From assembly GCA_017311315.1 (NCBI GenBank), contig CM029654.1, positions 8,215,948 through 8,279,947 of the forward strand: DNA of 64,000 nt, in the 5' to 3' direction. Under the pieces are notes generated by a model. That model saw only the letters and a program-made list of their open reading frames with translations, made no database searches and had not been told where the DNA came from. Numbering within the stretch: the first letter of the stretch is position 1; each line of letters opens with the position of its first letter. Source of the DNA: Dendrocalamus latiflorus (lineage: Eukaryota; Streptophyta; Magnoliopsida; Poales; Poaceae). Made by a program: the position numbers and the translations under genes. Positions 40,015-52,325 of the stretch are shown piece after piece.

Positions 40015-42620
40015 AGTGTCAAAAGTGACTTTGATTCTGGGTAATTGACGTGTATTAAAAAAATCGTTGTCTACGCAGCGTGGTCGGGTGGTGTTATCAC
40101 TCGGCTACAGGCACATATGCGGATATGCCTGGTAGTAGGGTTGGACTTGGGACTTGAGTCCCTGCATGGCAGTGCAACACAGCAGATGCTAGCTAGGCAT
40201 AGTCACTTAACTTACATAAAGAGATTAGATAACTGTGTGGCATTTAAATCAGATTTGTTGGCTACGGAGGCTGGAGATGGGCCTTGCATGACAATGTAGG
40301 TCCACCTATTTATCACAGCTGTGGACCTTTGGATATGGGCCGGATATGCTAGTGCATGCATGTAAGCATGCTTAAAATAATTAAACCTGAATACTGTGAC
40401 GAAATGTTTGTAAGATATAAGCAGTACGTACGTCACAATTTATGTCTGATGTGCATATTTTTCACAGGCAAATTCAACAACAATTAGGACATTACTTGAG
40501 ATATCCCATGGGGGCGCTGCTGGTAATGGTTACATTCACATTTACAATAGGAAATTCTCTACGTAAATACGACACAAACTGTTATGATGCCGTACAGATT
40601 TGGTTCGCTGTATTAACGCATACATCAGAATTGCCCAGTACATCACGCATCTCCGTATATTTTTCTCCAAACTCTAAATGAAAGGATAGCCAGTACTAAC
40701 AACATGCAATGCAAGACCATTCTTTCTGGTCTAAAACACAACGCGTACGAATGAATTTGTACTCTTTATATGTGCTACCTAGCTAGCTAAGCTTGCTAGA
40801 AATCTACTACTCGCTCTTAATTCATCATGGAGTAATTAAGCCTGTTTCTTTAACTGATCAGATACATAGTACTCCACTATGTTGTACTAACGCTTTATGA
40901 TTTCAAACACTTTAAAGTTGTTTCTCCAGACCTTTTTATAATGATGTATGATATTAGAACAGCTTCCCAGCCTTTTCTTCTTAGAAGTCAGATTGCAGTT
41001 TTTGTTGGGATGCATAATCATGTTTATATAATTTTCCATGCATAAAGGTGCTTCATTCCATGTTTATATGTGGAAAAAAATTCAAATTTACTTTCAACAC
41101 TTTTGACAACATAGAGAAATGAAGATGGCATAAAATAAACTAACACCTGAAAGCATTAAAAAGGAAGCAGTAGAATGAAAAGGACCAGTTAAGAAGACTA
41201 GATAGCGAAATTCAGACAAGCATATTTATTCGTCAGATGTATATTTTCACCAGTGGTCCCATCTTTTTACCAGCCAGAACTATGGTCCTTTTTTTTTTGC
41301 TCCCTTCAGAACAAAGAGGAATGTATAGTGTTCAAATCATTAACCACTGCTATAATTTCTAGTGCTGTATAGATATAAGTAGTTCCTCGCAAAAAGTATG
41401 GATGTCATTAGTCTAAAATAAAGCTTGATCAAAGGTTAGTTGAAATAACTAGAAAGGAAATTAAAAAGGGACAATTATGTTGTGGGTTCTCATCTGTATG
41501 CTTAAAATGACCAGCTTATATATGACATAAGACTACAGGGAATGATCCAAAGGACTGGCATTCGTGGTGTGCATTAACGTGCATGTACATTATATTCTGC
41601 GCAAAATGCTATTTGAGATGTGTTAAATATAATAGGGCATTCTCCAAAGAAATCATATTCCATATTTTCTTTGGAAGATAGTTAAATTTCCATGGGTTAG
41701 AAAGAAACTTGCATTTTGGCAAGCTATGGTCTGAAACAAATCCTACAGTAGTGAAGAGAACCACGCATATATATGCGTGATTTTCAGATTTGAAATTCTG
41801 GTATTGAACTTTCGAAACCAATTGCCATACCTATTCAAATTGCAGAATATGTTGTGTTCTAAAATGCTACATACTTTGTTCCCTAAGAAATGCTACTTTG
41901 AAATATTTCAAGATGGGAAGTCGATGTATGCATAGGTAGCTGTCCTGCAAAACTGGTGGAGGGAAAGCACTAATTTTGGTGTTAAATAGACATGCAAATT
42001 ATATAATTCTGGGAAATTTTGGCAAGTACCAATTAGACAAATGGAACCATATCCAAAAGATTGAAGAAGAAAGCATAACTGCCAATACTGCAAGTAGCAC
42101 AAGGAGAATAATTTTGAGAAAAGAGACAACACACATTGAATTTCCTTCCAGACAAAGATCATACTGATAATTACCAGAATTGACTGCCTTCCCTGAAATG
42201 CAAATATGAGAAACAAAAAGGAGCAATTTGACCGCAATTTGATACCTTTAGGAATCAAAAGGATAAAGAGTAAGCACTGGGGGGGGGACATAAAATTATC
42301 TACAAATAATCAAGAACTAAAATTATAAAAATACCAACTCCTTTTGCCAACTCTTGTCCCAAATTTTTCCAGTAAGATAACTCGAACAATTCAGAAGTGC
42401 AGATAAACGTCTCATGCATGAGAGAGAGAGGGAGAGGGAGAGGGAGAGGGAGAGGTGGGGGGGGGGGGGGTGTGGAGATGTTATCTTACCACCTGATCGA
42501 GCACCATAATTGGTATTGGCCCTCTGAGCTAAATAAATCCAAACATGAGAGGGGGGAACATTTGCTTTTGTTTTGTAAGAAACAATTATGAGGCTGACAC
42601 CGGCCATCATTTCTCAACAG
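40015..42620. other. AT-rich intergenic DNA downstream of the zinc-finger gene
   Basis: No coding sequence is supported. The minus-strand frame 41908-42291 is hydrophobic and AT-driven. A (GGGAGA)n tract with a G run lies at 42421-42471, within about 200 bp of the zinc-finger stop codon, so it may lie in its 3' UTR. Confidence 0.45.
42419..42471 (+). repeat. Microsatellite (GA)n-(GGGAGA)n followed by a G run
   Basis: GAGAGAGAG, then GGGAGA units, then a run of about 14 G residues ending at 42470. Confidence 0.95.
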
Positions 42621-43463
42621 CTACAAGCTCAGATCCAAACTCACATTCTCTTTATGCTCCGGCTGGGCGCGGCGCTCATGCGGCGAAGCGGACGATGACG
42701 AGGAGGTGGTCGACGGCGAGAACGACGTCGGTCCTCCCACCACCACTGGCTCCTCGCCTCTGATCAACGAAAGAGGGGGCGCCGGCGGTTCTTGACGTCG
42801 CGTGGCCAGTGGCGTCCCCACGCCAACGCCGGCAGGGACCCGCCACAGCCCGGGAGTCACCGGGCTGCCGTTGATCGGCTGCGAGATGGACCCGGGCCCG
42901 CTGTAGTACCTGGCGCCTCCCCACGAGGGGTAGTGCGGCGGCGGCACGGCGGCGAAGCGGTGGTGGTGGGGGTAGGCGGCGAAGGTTGGGTAGACGTGGG
43001 CGGGGTCTGGGAGCGGGTAGTACTGTCCGTGGTGCATGGCCATGGCCGTCTGGAACTGCGAGCGCTTCGCGTGCTGCCGCTCCCGCTTGTGCGCGTTCTG
43101 GTGGCCGCCCAGCGCCTGCGAAGTCGGGAATTTCCGGCAGCAGTAGTGGCACTCGAACTTCCGGCTCCCACCGCTGCCATCGCGGCTTGCACCTGCACCT
43201 GCCGTTTGGGCAGTCGTATCAGCAGCAACGGTGGTGGCGGCGGCGGCGGCGGCTCCATCTTTGTTAGCTTCTTGCACGTCGGTGGGGGCGAACGTGGCAG
43301 CGTCCGGCGGCACGTCGAACCCGAACAGCCGGATGGGCGCTGGGCTTGAGCTGGACGGCGGCGGCTTCTCGCGGGCCGGGCGGATGAACGGCAGCTGAGA
43401 GAACGAGTCGATGCTCGCGGCGGTGCCGTTAGGCTTGTCGTGCGCATCTCTTTCAGTGCTCAT
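42621..43463 (-). CDS. C2H2 zinc-finger transcriptional repressor of the GIS/ZFP5/ZFP8 family
   Basis: Intronless, 280 aa. The single finger FECHYCCRKFPTSQALGGHQ has zinc ligands Cys105, Cys108, His121 and His125 (CX2CX12HX3H), with the plant-specific QALGGH DNA-recognition helix. A basic tail (KRERQHAKR) follows and probably serves as the nuclear signal. The N-terminal IRLFGFDVP motif (44-52) and the C-terminal EAR repressor motif LDLSL (276-280) are both typical of the GIS/ZFP5/ZFP6/ZFP8 group. In Arabidopsis this group controls trichome and root-hair initiation downstream of gibberellin and cytokinin. The middle is rich in His, Tyr and Pro, and the pre-finger region in Ala. ATG is 43463-43461 and TAG ends at 42621. 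The gene is complete and high in GC3, typical of grass single-exon regulators. Confidence 0.93.
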   Translation of the reverse strand: MSTERDAHDKPNGTAASIDSFSQLPFIRPAREKPPPSSSSPAPIRLFGFDVPPDAATFAPTDVQEANKDGAAAAAATTVAADTTAQTAGAGASRDGSGGSRKFECHYCCRKFPTSQALGGHQNAHKRERQHAKRSQFQTAMAMHHGQYYPLPDPAHVYPTFAAYPHHHRFAAVPPPHYPSWGGARYYSGPGSISQPINGSPVTPGLWRVPAGVGVGTPLATRRQEPPAPPLSLIRGEEPVVVGGPTSFSPSTTSSSSSASPHERRAQPEHKENVSLDLSL

Positions 43464-44303
43464 CGTCTCGTTGGAGATCTAGAGCGGGCGTAGGGTTAGG
43501 GTTTGATTGGGGAGAGGAGAGGAGAAGCTTCTGCTTGTGTGGGAGATTTCTGTTCATGGGTTTGTGATGGTAGTAAGGTTAGAATGGGATATGGGGCTAA
43601 TGCAAATGTGATGTATTGGAGTTGGAAGGGGCTTTACTTTGGTTTGTGGGGACGTCTAATGGGGACCACCTGTTTTGGGATGTAGGGTTGACAAGGAAGG
43701 CGTTCGTTTCTTGGTCCTATGTCCTGCGTGAGTTTCGGTGTTGGCCATGTACTTATGTGTAGTAAAGTAGGATGCGTTGATTTGTGCATCTAATGTACGT
43801 GCTTCAAAATTCAAATACTTCTATGTTGTTCTCTGTGAAGATTTGAGTCAAATTAATTAATTGTTGTGCCCTTTTTGTATTTGCATTTGGAGAACTCTGA
43901 GGTTTGTTCCCTCTCCAAAAGAAACTCAGAACTCTTAAAGTTTGAAAAATATTTTTGGGCGAGCGCTAAAGTTTCTCTTTTGGGGGGACAGCGCTAAAGT
44001 TTGATTTATCCAAATATATGGAGATATTTGATTAAGTTGGTTATCAACTATGGGATTTTACGTCTTCAAAGATTTCAACTTAAGCCTGTTTGGAACATGG
44101 GATTCCCAAACATACTATGAAATTTCAGCATTCCAAGCGGAGCCTGCATGATCCTTGTTTCCAAAATAAGAAAAAGGCATTCCATATGATCATTTGTCAC
44201 AGTTGGAATTCATTAGAATTCTTAAGCTTACATCCCTAAATGTACATATTGACAACAGATCATCGACAACTAATTTAAATACGATTTGACAAAAAAACTA
44301 ATC

Positions 44304-44305
<2 letters not shown>

Positions 44306-44339
<34 letters not shown>
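44306..44339 (+). repeat. Microsatellite (TTA)n
   Basis: About eleven TTA/ATT units, uninterrupted. Confidence 0.95.
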
Positions 44340-44340
<1 letters not shown>

Positions 44341-44989
44341 AATGATTAAAAAGCAGCCACCATTCACTCCCAAGAACTGAGAATTACCACATTAATCGGG
44401 AAAAAAGGAAAACCTACACTGCCATTCATAGGCCCTGTTATTTTCGGCTTCTAAAAGCGGTTTTTGGCTTTTACTACAATACTTGATTTTCAAACGGAGT
44501 ATTTTATTAAGATGAGGTCTACAAGTTTATTGTAGTACACGTTAAAAGACCAACATCTGTATCAACTAAAATCGCAAGCGAGTATCTCTCTCCGTAATCT
44601 CTATCGCAAACAGTTAAAATTCAAAAATTTCAGCCAACAGATTATAACGATGTGGATTAACATGTATACATATGAGAGCTATATATTAAAATATATAAGT
44701 AATGTAATCCATCAAAAGCATTAGAATTATACAACGAGTATAACTCTACATTACATATAAATATATGTATTCTAGAAATTACGTAGAAAATTTGGCTAGC
44801 TCAAGTATTATTAGATCGATCGCCGAATTCTTTGTAACCGGAGATACACTTCTATCATCATACAGTTTGCGCACAGCTTCGTGCTAGAAAACCCTCCATT
44901 CCTGACACATTCGATTGACAATTGACATGCCCCTATTCCCGGAAAGAAACACGGCCTGTAGTTCAGTTATTGCACTCAACAGTAGTAAG

Positions 44990-45650
44990 ATCCGTCACCC
45001 ATCACCTGAAGCGGCCAGCGCAATCGGACGGCGAGCGCGCGATGCCGGGTCCATGTAGCCCCTAAAAGTAGGCTGGCTCGCACAAAATCTGCCTCTCTTT
45101 TCGCCTGTTCCTCCCACTCCGGGCTCGATTTAAAAGCTATCTGCCGTGTAGCCTGACGAGTCTCGCGCGTCCATCCGACGACGACCCCTGCGCGCAGTGC
45201 GCTGTCCACGGCGCGCGGGTGCGCGCTGCCATCACGCCGAGCGAGCCGAGCCGAGCCGCGTCGCGTCGCTTTCGACCGCGCGCGCGCGCGGGGAGGCCGG
45301 CTCGTCCGGGTCCCTTCAGTCCTCACACGGTCACACCGCGCCGGGCGGATGGGTCGCGCGACGGCTGGATTAGCGCGCTGAGGTGCGGTGCGCGCGGCTA
45401 AACCCGCACGCGACAACGTGCGCAAGTGGTTCGCCGTAAAAGCGGCTATAGCTCGCGCGCGCAGTCGTGCGTGGCGGCCCGAAACGCGGTGCTTCTGGCG
45501 TGGAAGCGCGGGCGGGGGGATTGACGATAAGAACGGGAGCCATCCGTCGTCGCCGCGGGGGGAGGGGACAGGACGTGGGGATGTTGCTGTCCGAAAGCGC
45601 CCGGTGAGGAGCAAGGCCGCACATGAATTCTGTTGCGGGCCGGTGGGTGG
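44990..45650. other. CpG-rich island without a recognised gene
   Basis: Strongly GC- and CpG-rich, including a (CG)n run near 45278-45290, in AT-rich surroundings. It gives long overlapping frames on both strands (for example minus 45614-44976) of low-complexity Arg/Ala composition with no motif. It could be a promoter or 5' exon of an unseen gene, or a GC-rich transposon. Confidence 0.4.
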
Positions 45651-47043
45651 TCAATTATGTGCGTACGGCCCGTCGGACGGTACGATATGGGTGCCGTTGA
45701 TGTCGTCGTGTCATCGGGTGTACACCAGCACACACGTATGTGTATTGCATACATACAGCGAAGTATGAGAAGAAAAGGCATAAATAAAAATTTCTAAGCA
45801 ACACGGAATCCTTGACCTCAAAGGAATTAAGCAGCTCTCTTGTACGTATCCCCATATGCCTCACCGCAGAATCTACTCTTGGTTTCATCCCAGTTGCCCC
45901 CTAATCCATTTACATTTTGTAAATGTTTTATATAACGCTCCTATAAATTTTTTTCTACTATATGTGTACAGCGTTGAAACGAGAATTAATATATTTAGAT
46001 CACTGGACACATGAAAATCATAGATATAAATATTTAGACTCCGTTCGAAACGTATGAATTTTTCTAGATTCACAAAAAAAACTAGTGAAAAATTAGAGAA
46101 CATTATACTATCCTAGTCTCACCGAGCAGGATAGTTCCTTGTCATTGAATTAAGTGTGATAGAACGGATTTGAAAGACTACAACTATCCACTCGAAGCAT
46201 CCACGACTTTATTCCTCATCCCATCCACTCCAAGCATGATTACCCCATCTCTTTTTGTTTGTCTTTCTACTCTCCATTCCCACTGCTCCCTATCCTCTCT
46301 TCCAATCCTCCCATTGAGATCCCTCCTCCCCTAATTCCCCTCCATCCAGATCCCTTCTCCCCTAAATCCCCTCTCTCTATCTCTCCCCATCAACCATCTA
46401 GATCGTTCCTCCACTCAATCCCCTCTCTCTTCACAATGAGCATCTCTCCTCATCCCCCATCCAGATCAGTAGATCACTCCTCACCTAAATTCCTTCTTTC
46501 TCCACGTTGAGCAGTGAGCACTCTTGGCTGATTCGTGGTCAACCTCAGCGGCATGAAGGTTATTCAACTCCTCGTAGTAGTCGAGCACGAGTAGCGTATT
46601 TGGCTTTAAATTTTCTTAAAACCTTCTAAAAACTTTTCGAAACGTGTGACACTCATGAAAACATTAAATTTATTAAATGTTTTTTTATAAAACTTGCTGA
46701 AACTGTATAAAAATCTGTTGCTATTCTGTCTAGTGGCTTCCAAAAAATTAAGCTATGAAATTTTGCAGAATTCCTGCGGAAGATTTTCTTCCTAACATAA
46801 AGAGTCGATCGTAACCTAATGGAATAGAAATAAACTAAAATTAGGACGGAAACTAGCTATGGTACAGAGATTAGACTTCACGACAGGAATTGCTCATTTT
46901 CATCAGATTGATTAGATGTTCAAGCGCAAATAGTACTACTACTCCTAGCTGCTCGCTCCGTTCGTTCCCATTCTTTGCTTTCGCTTTCGCATCTCCCGAG
47001 GTCCTGTAGCTAGCTAGCCTTTTAATAACCGCTCGACAAGACC

Positions 47044-47323
47044 TTAGAGCAAGTACAATAGTATAGCCAACTAGTAGCTATTAACACTTGTCCATTTCAT
47101 CTATAGCCTTCAAAAAAATAGTTCATACAATAAGGTAGCTATTACAATAAATATTTGGCCCCACGTGTAAGAGAGTGAAATGCATATTTTTACGTGCTAT
47201 AGCTAGCTGTAATTTAGTAGCCAGCTTCCTTCTCTCTCTTCCTTTCTCTCTCTGCCACGTAAGATTTGGTTGATATTATATTTGCTATAGTCTGCTGACT
47301 AAGCCTTATTGTACCTGCTCTTA
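47044..47323. mobile_element. Tourist-like MITE A (274 bp)
   Basis: Element 47047-47320 starts GAGCAAGTACAATAG and ends TATTGTACCTGCTC (inverted repeat). It is flanked by TTA at 47044-47046 and 47321-47323, the PIF/Harbinger target duplication. Confidence 0.8.
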
Positions 47324-47632
47324 GAGCAAGTCCAATAATAGAGCCAAGTGCTTGGCTATAAGTCAAGTTATAAGAGTCAAGTTATACAATAGTTTGTCTT
47401 CTATTTGTCTGCAAAAGTTTTTTTTATTATTATATGGTACCAAGTCTCACATTCTCTTTCCTACTCCTCCTCACATACATTTATTATCTGGGCCCACCAC
47501 TGCATAGGCTCCCGTGTGCAGCTTGTTGCTTGCATGAGAGCCAAGCTCTCCTCTCTCTCCTCTCTTCTCTCCTCCACATCAGCAAAAATGCTGACTAGCT
47601 TGGCTATAAAACCATTATTGTACTTGCTCTTA
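47321..47632. mobile_element. Tourist-like MITE B (306 bp)
   Basis: Element 47324-47629 starts GAGCAAGTCCAATAATAG and ends TTATTGTACTTGCTC. It is flanked by TTA at 47321-47323 (shared with MITE A) and 47630-47632. Its termini match those of MITE A but its interior differs. Confidence 0.8.
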
Positions 47633-47727
47633 TGGCTACCATTTCTGGAGCAGTGAGAAGTCGTTACACAGCTGGCTACCCAGCGGCCGTGCCGTGTGAC
47701 TGCGTGCTAGGAATTTTGGTCACGTCC

Positions 47728-48170
47728 CTCTTGGATATGGATAGACTAACTTAAGTGTATTAAAATTTTCTATCATATAAATTAAAAATTGTGTGAATAA
47801 GAGATAATAAATCATTATCACTACACGTGCAGTGCAGTGGAAGTAGTGTTAAAATAGCTAATTCAACGTAGCACGCATCGGTGTAGTGAAAGTAGTCGAT
47901 CGTTCTCGATCTGGCCAATCGTTTCCTCTTCACGATCATCCCAATCAGCGTCACAATCGTAGCAGTGTCTCTACCGAGTTCCATACGTCTAGGGATGGAA
48001 CGCCATGTGTCGGTGTGCTAGCACCAACGGGCACGACAGGGGTTTTGAGAGGTGGCGGCCAGGGTTCCGATGGGTGTATCTCGGGATGCCTATCCCAGCT
48101 TCGTGCCTCTCTTTATGTATAGCTTTCAATCGGATTCTTATCTAATACAACCAGATATCATATATATCAC
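47728..48170 (-). repeat. Truncated 3' LTR of the deleted Copia element
   Basis: TTAAAATTTTCT, GGGGTTTTGAGAGGTGGCGG, CGATGGGTGTATCTCGGGATG and TCAATCGGATTCTTATC match the start of 50862-52146. The match stops at about 48165, where the integrase begins. Confidence 0.65.
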
Positions 48171-50300
48171 TAAGTTTCCTTAGGATACCCCACAAAGATG
48201 CATTTATCAGATTTAGGTATGAGTTTGCCATATGTCAATCATTTTACATATACCTCATATCCTCATATTTTAAGAAAAGATAATCCAAGACGCTTCCCAA
48301 TCCGTATCTCATATGGCGTATTCTATACGACTTTTGATGGAAACCTATTTAATGTGAACGCAGCTGTTTTTAGAGCATAACCCCAAAAAGGCAATGGCAA
48401 ATCATGTTGGTTCATCATGGACCAAATCATGTCTAACAAGGTCCAGTTCCATCATTCAAAACCCTATTCCATTGAGGTGTTCCAGCAGAGTTAACTGTTT
48501 AACAATTCCACATTGATTTAGATGATCACCAATCTCATGGCTCAAATATTCACTTCCATGATTTGATTGTAGGGCTTTAATTATCTTGCCATGTTGATTA
48601 TGTACTTTATTAAGAAATTTCTTGAATTTTTCAAAGGATTCAGACGTATATCTCATTAAGTAGATATAATCATATCTACTAAAGTCATCAGTAAAAATTA
48701 TAAAGTACCGAGGACCACATTTGGCTGTTGAGCTCATTGATCCACATATATCTGAATGTAATAAGGCCAACAAGTCATTTGCTCTCTCACCTAGACCAGT
48801 GAAAGGTGTCTTAGTCATTTTACCAAGTAAATAAGACTTGCATGTTTCAAATGATTTAAAATCAAATGAGTTTAGAAGACCATCTTTATGGAACTTCTCT
48901 ATATACTTCCCATTTATGTGACCCAAACGACAATGTCAAATATAAGTAATATTTAAATCATTAGGTCGAAGCCTCTTAGCATTAATGTTATAGACATGCG
49001 CATTCTCAATATTTAAAATATTATCCATTCACCAATGGAGCATGGCCATAAAGAATATTATTAAAATAAATTGAACAACAATTGTTCTTTATTCTGAACT
49101 CATAACCTTCTGCTCCTAAACATGAAGCTAAAATAATGTTTTTACTTAAGATGCGAATATAATAACAATCATTTAATTTTAAAACTAATCCCAACGGTAA
49201 ATATAATGATAAAGTGCCAATAGCCAACAAAGCAATTCTTGCTCCATTGCCCATGCCAAGATCAATCTCGTCTTTTGCTAAACTCCTACTCCTTATCAGC
49301 CCTTACATCGAATTACAAATATGAGCAACTGATTCGGTATCAAATACCCAATAATAAAAATTGAGAAGTAGCAAGATTTATTTCTATAATATTTATATCT
49401 AAAGTAGAAGTCTTACTTCCTTCTTTTTTTTAGTTCTGCTAAATACTTCTTGTAGTTCATCTTCCAATGTTCAGTTCTTTGGCAATTGTAGCAAATAGTA
49501 TCAGGTGTAGCACCAATCTTAAGCTTCTAAAACTTAGATTTGATACTCGAGATCTCATCTTGAGTTTTGCCTATACCCTTTCTTTTTTGCCTAAATACGT
49601 AGACTTCTTTTTAAAGTTAGTAGTCTTTTGAACCATCGTCACATGATTAGAGTTTTTCTTAATTCTCTCATCTGCTGACTTGAGCATCCTATGCAATTTG
49701 GTCATTGACTTCTCCATGTCATTTATATGAAAGTTTAAAATGACTGGCTCAAACTCAGAGGCAGCAATTGGCGAATCACATTAGTAGCCAACTCTTGGCT
49801 AATGAGAAACTAAGTTTTTTCAAACTCTCAATATAGCTAATCATGTTGATTACATGAGAACTGATGAGACTTCCTTCAGTTAATTGCATGCAAACAATGA
49901 CTTAGAGGTGTTATAACTTCCAGCCATTGCCTGGTTCTTAAACATGCCTTTAAGACCCACAATCATATTGTAGGCATCCATGTTCTTATATTACTTTTGA
50001 AGCTCAGGGTTCATGGTAACAAGCATGAAACAACTAATTTCAAGTGAATCATTGCAATATTTCTCATATTCATTCTTTTTCACAATGAGTAGCATCTTCA
50101 GCTGGTTCATCAGGATGTGGAACCTCTAGAATATATTCTTTCTTTTCTTGCTTAAGAACAATTCTCAAGTTACGACACTAGTCAATGAAGTTTTTTCTAT
50201 TTAGTTTTTCTTTCTCAAGAATAGAAAGCATGTTAAAACTGGGTGTGGAAGAAGTAGATAGTAGCATTGTCTATAACATAAAAAAAATGAAAAATTCAGC
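48170..50300 (-). pseudogene. Copia gag/protease/integrase remnant
   Basis: 48926-48456 encodes GAG-pre-integrase and the integrase N-terminus (LLALLHSDICGSMSS, FIIFTDDFSRYDYIYLM, NHGSEYLS). 48200-48170 reads as the KCIFVGYP motif that normally follows the integrase core. 49254-49021 covers the region between protease and GAG-pre-integrase. Upstream, to about 50.3 kb, are gag-like broken frames. Many stops and frameshifts are present. Confidence 0.75.
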
Positions 50301-50861
50301 ACTATGTTTATATAAAATCTCCATTAAATAATTTAACAAAAAGATACTCCCACTATATGTTTAAAAACTATGTTCCCTTTAATAACATATAGTGAGTCAA
50401 GATCCATACTATACAAAATCCTAGTGAGCTTTGGTATCACTACTGGAAGCTTAGTGATGTAGGTAAGCAACCAATTGCTAATTACATCGCATGTAACTCT
50501 TATTTGTTGAGTGATAACCATATAGTACATATAATGTGCGGTATGATTACCTAGCACGCAAGTCCCAATTTTGAACCAATCTGATTGGCCCAATTTTCCA
50601 TTGATCAATCACATTGATTGACACGGGAGCTTTTAAGAAAGAATAGTAACTCAGTGCTATCAATTCATACCTTTTGTGAACCCATCTACTATCATTGAAA
50701 CCAATTGATCTCATCAACCAGTGCCTAAACCAATCCATTAACATGAACCGATCTAAGCTATTATTTCAGACCAGTAATAGATCCAATCTACTACCACCAC
50801 GTATCAACTATATGCAATCAATCTAGATCAAATACTACACAGGGATGGCTCTGGTTTCACT

Positions 50862-52146
50862 GTTGGGATACGGGTAGATTATACTAGTGCAGATTAAAAT
50901 TTTCTGTCGCGTAAACTAGGAAGATAGCATGCACAGTAGGGGTTTTAAGAGGTGGTGCCTAGGGTTTCGATGGGTGAGTCTTGAGATGCCTGCCTTAGCC
51001 CTTGACCTCTCTTTACATATAGCCTTCAATCGGATCCTTATCCGATATGGCTAGATATCGTATCCAACTCGGAAAGCTATGACTAGATCTTTATCTAATA
51101 CAAGTAGAGGTTGTATCTCACTCAGAGAGCTTCCAACTGAATCTAATACAAGTAGATATTGTATCCCACTTGGAGTCTATCATCTGAACCTTATCATTCC
51201 AATCTGTTAAGTGTGCGACCTTGTAGGTTCATGTATATTCGTCCATGGGTCGAAAACTCCTTTTCGGTCCATAAGTTAGTGTTGGTCCCTAGCAGGACAT
51301 AATGACTCTCAAATATACATAAATATCATATCAGATAAACCTATATAGTGTTTATGTACTGATCCATTTACCTTAGGATACCAGATCAAACTTAAGGCGA
51401 CATGTGTGCAATCCTATGATAGCTCAATCTTTCACTCGAACCTGTAGTGGATTACTCAGTTGTGATTGATTCCTTAACCATATTAGGTATGGCCATATAC
51501 TTTCTTAGTCCAACCATATCGAAGGGCCCAGAAATAACTTTCTTAGTCCAACCATATCGAAGGGCCCAGAAATATCTCTTCTATTATATAGGAGGGACAA
51601 ATTCTATCTTGATCGTTTACATTCTTCCGCATGTTTCATAGTAAACTCGAAAGTTACCTTTATGACCATCCAGTTATAGAGTAGTATTTGACAACCCTTA
51701 AGTAAACTATTACACATGTATAAAACTATGATGATCTCTTAGGTCTAAGGATCCTATATACACTCTGTATGATACCAACTGATGACATTTAAAAATATAA
51801 TAATTCCTGTAGTGTCTTATGGTAGGTCAGTCAAACACCATGCTCTCTAACATGTGTCAACATTATTGATTTGATATCCCTATATCCATGATCTATGAAA
51901 TATGATCATCAATCAATGCATATGCTGATCTATAAATTGTAATTGTTTCACATAATGATATAAAATCAGGAAAAATTTAGAATAATATCAAAACATGAAT
52001 AAAGAGTTCCGCGAATAAGTCATATACTTGTTGATTGATATGAAAGACATTTATTAAAGAGGTAAAATAACATATTATTTAAGAGATCATAAACATATAA
52101 ATGAAACAATCATCTCCATGATGGACTCTAGGACATCTCACTTACA
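50862..52146 (-). repeat. 5' LTR of the deleted Copia element
   Basis: TGTTGGGATACGGG... to ...GACATCTCACTTACA, about 1285 bp. It contains a 38-bp tandem duplication (CTTTCTTAGTCCAACCATAT and what follows) at about 51499-51575. Confidence 0.65.
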
Positions 52147-52204
52147 ATTCTTTTGGTTCTGGGTTTTGGTTTTGGTTTATCCAGAAGTCAAAATAAATAG
52201 AACG

Positions 52205-52325
52205 GTTTTTGGAAACGTATTCTCTAAATTGTTTTTTGAGTTTAAAACTATGTGCGCTGTCCACTGCCGTATCGAAAAAGATAGACAAAATTGATCAGCC
52301 CCTACCCAAAAAACATCGCCTTTGT
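52205..52325. repeat. Dispersed repeat, copy 1
   Basis: GTATTCTCTAAATTG...AAAACTATGTGCGCTGTCCAC...CCGTATCGAAAAAG...GACAAAA resembles 53445-53575 (AATTTTCTAAATAG...AAAACCGTATGCGCCACTCAC...CCATATCGAAAAGC...GACAAAA). The two copies flank the Mutator-type MITE at 52831. Confidence 0.5.

Larger units (their letters stand above)
43464..47046. other. Upstream region of the zinc-finger gene and intergenic DNA
   Basis: 43464-43740 should contain the 5' UTR and promoter. A (TTA)n microsatellite is at 44306-44339. 44440-44630 is a MITE-like repeat related to 53650-53890. 44990-45650 is a CpG-rich block without a supportable gene. 46250-46510 is CT-rich with repeated CCATCCAGATC-type phrases. Confidence 0.45.
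47728..52146 (-). mobile_element. Internally deleted Copia element (Angela/BARE-like), decayed
   Basis: On the minus strand the 5' LTR (52146-50862) is followed by a degenerate PBS (plus-strand GCTCTGGTTTCA before TGTTGGGATAC), a degenerate gag-protease region, GAG-pre-integrase and integrase. A truncated 3' LTR (about 48170-47728) comes right after the integrase. RT and RNase H are missing. The minus-strand LTR start TGTAAGTGAGATGTCCTAGAG resembles the CCCTAGAG start of Angela/BARE LTRs. Confidence 0.65.

Noticed and set aside
40070..40160. tRNA-like stretch (GTGGTCGGGTGGTGTTATCAC)
   Set aside because: Resembles a D-arm by eye but no B box, acceptor pairing or anticodon arm can be built around it.
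41908..42291. 127-codon minus-strand ORF, hydrophobic
   Set aside because: AT-rich downstream DNA of the zinc-finger gene. Hydrophobicity comes from T-rich codons; no conserved motif or start context.
44976..45614. 212-codon minus-strand ORF
   Set aside because: Arg/Ala-rich composition from a CpG island, no motif, and overlapping frames open on the other strand.
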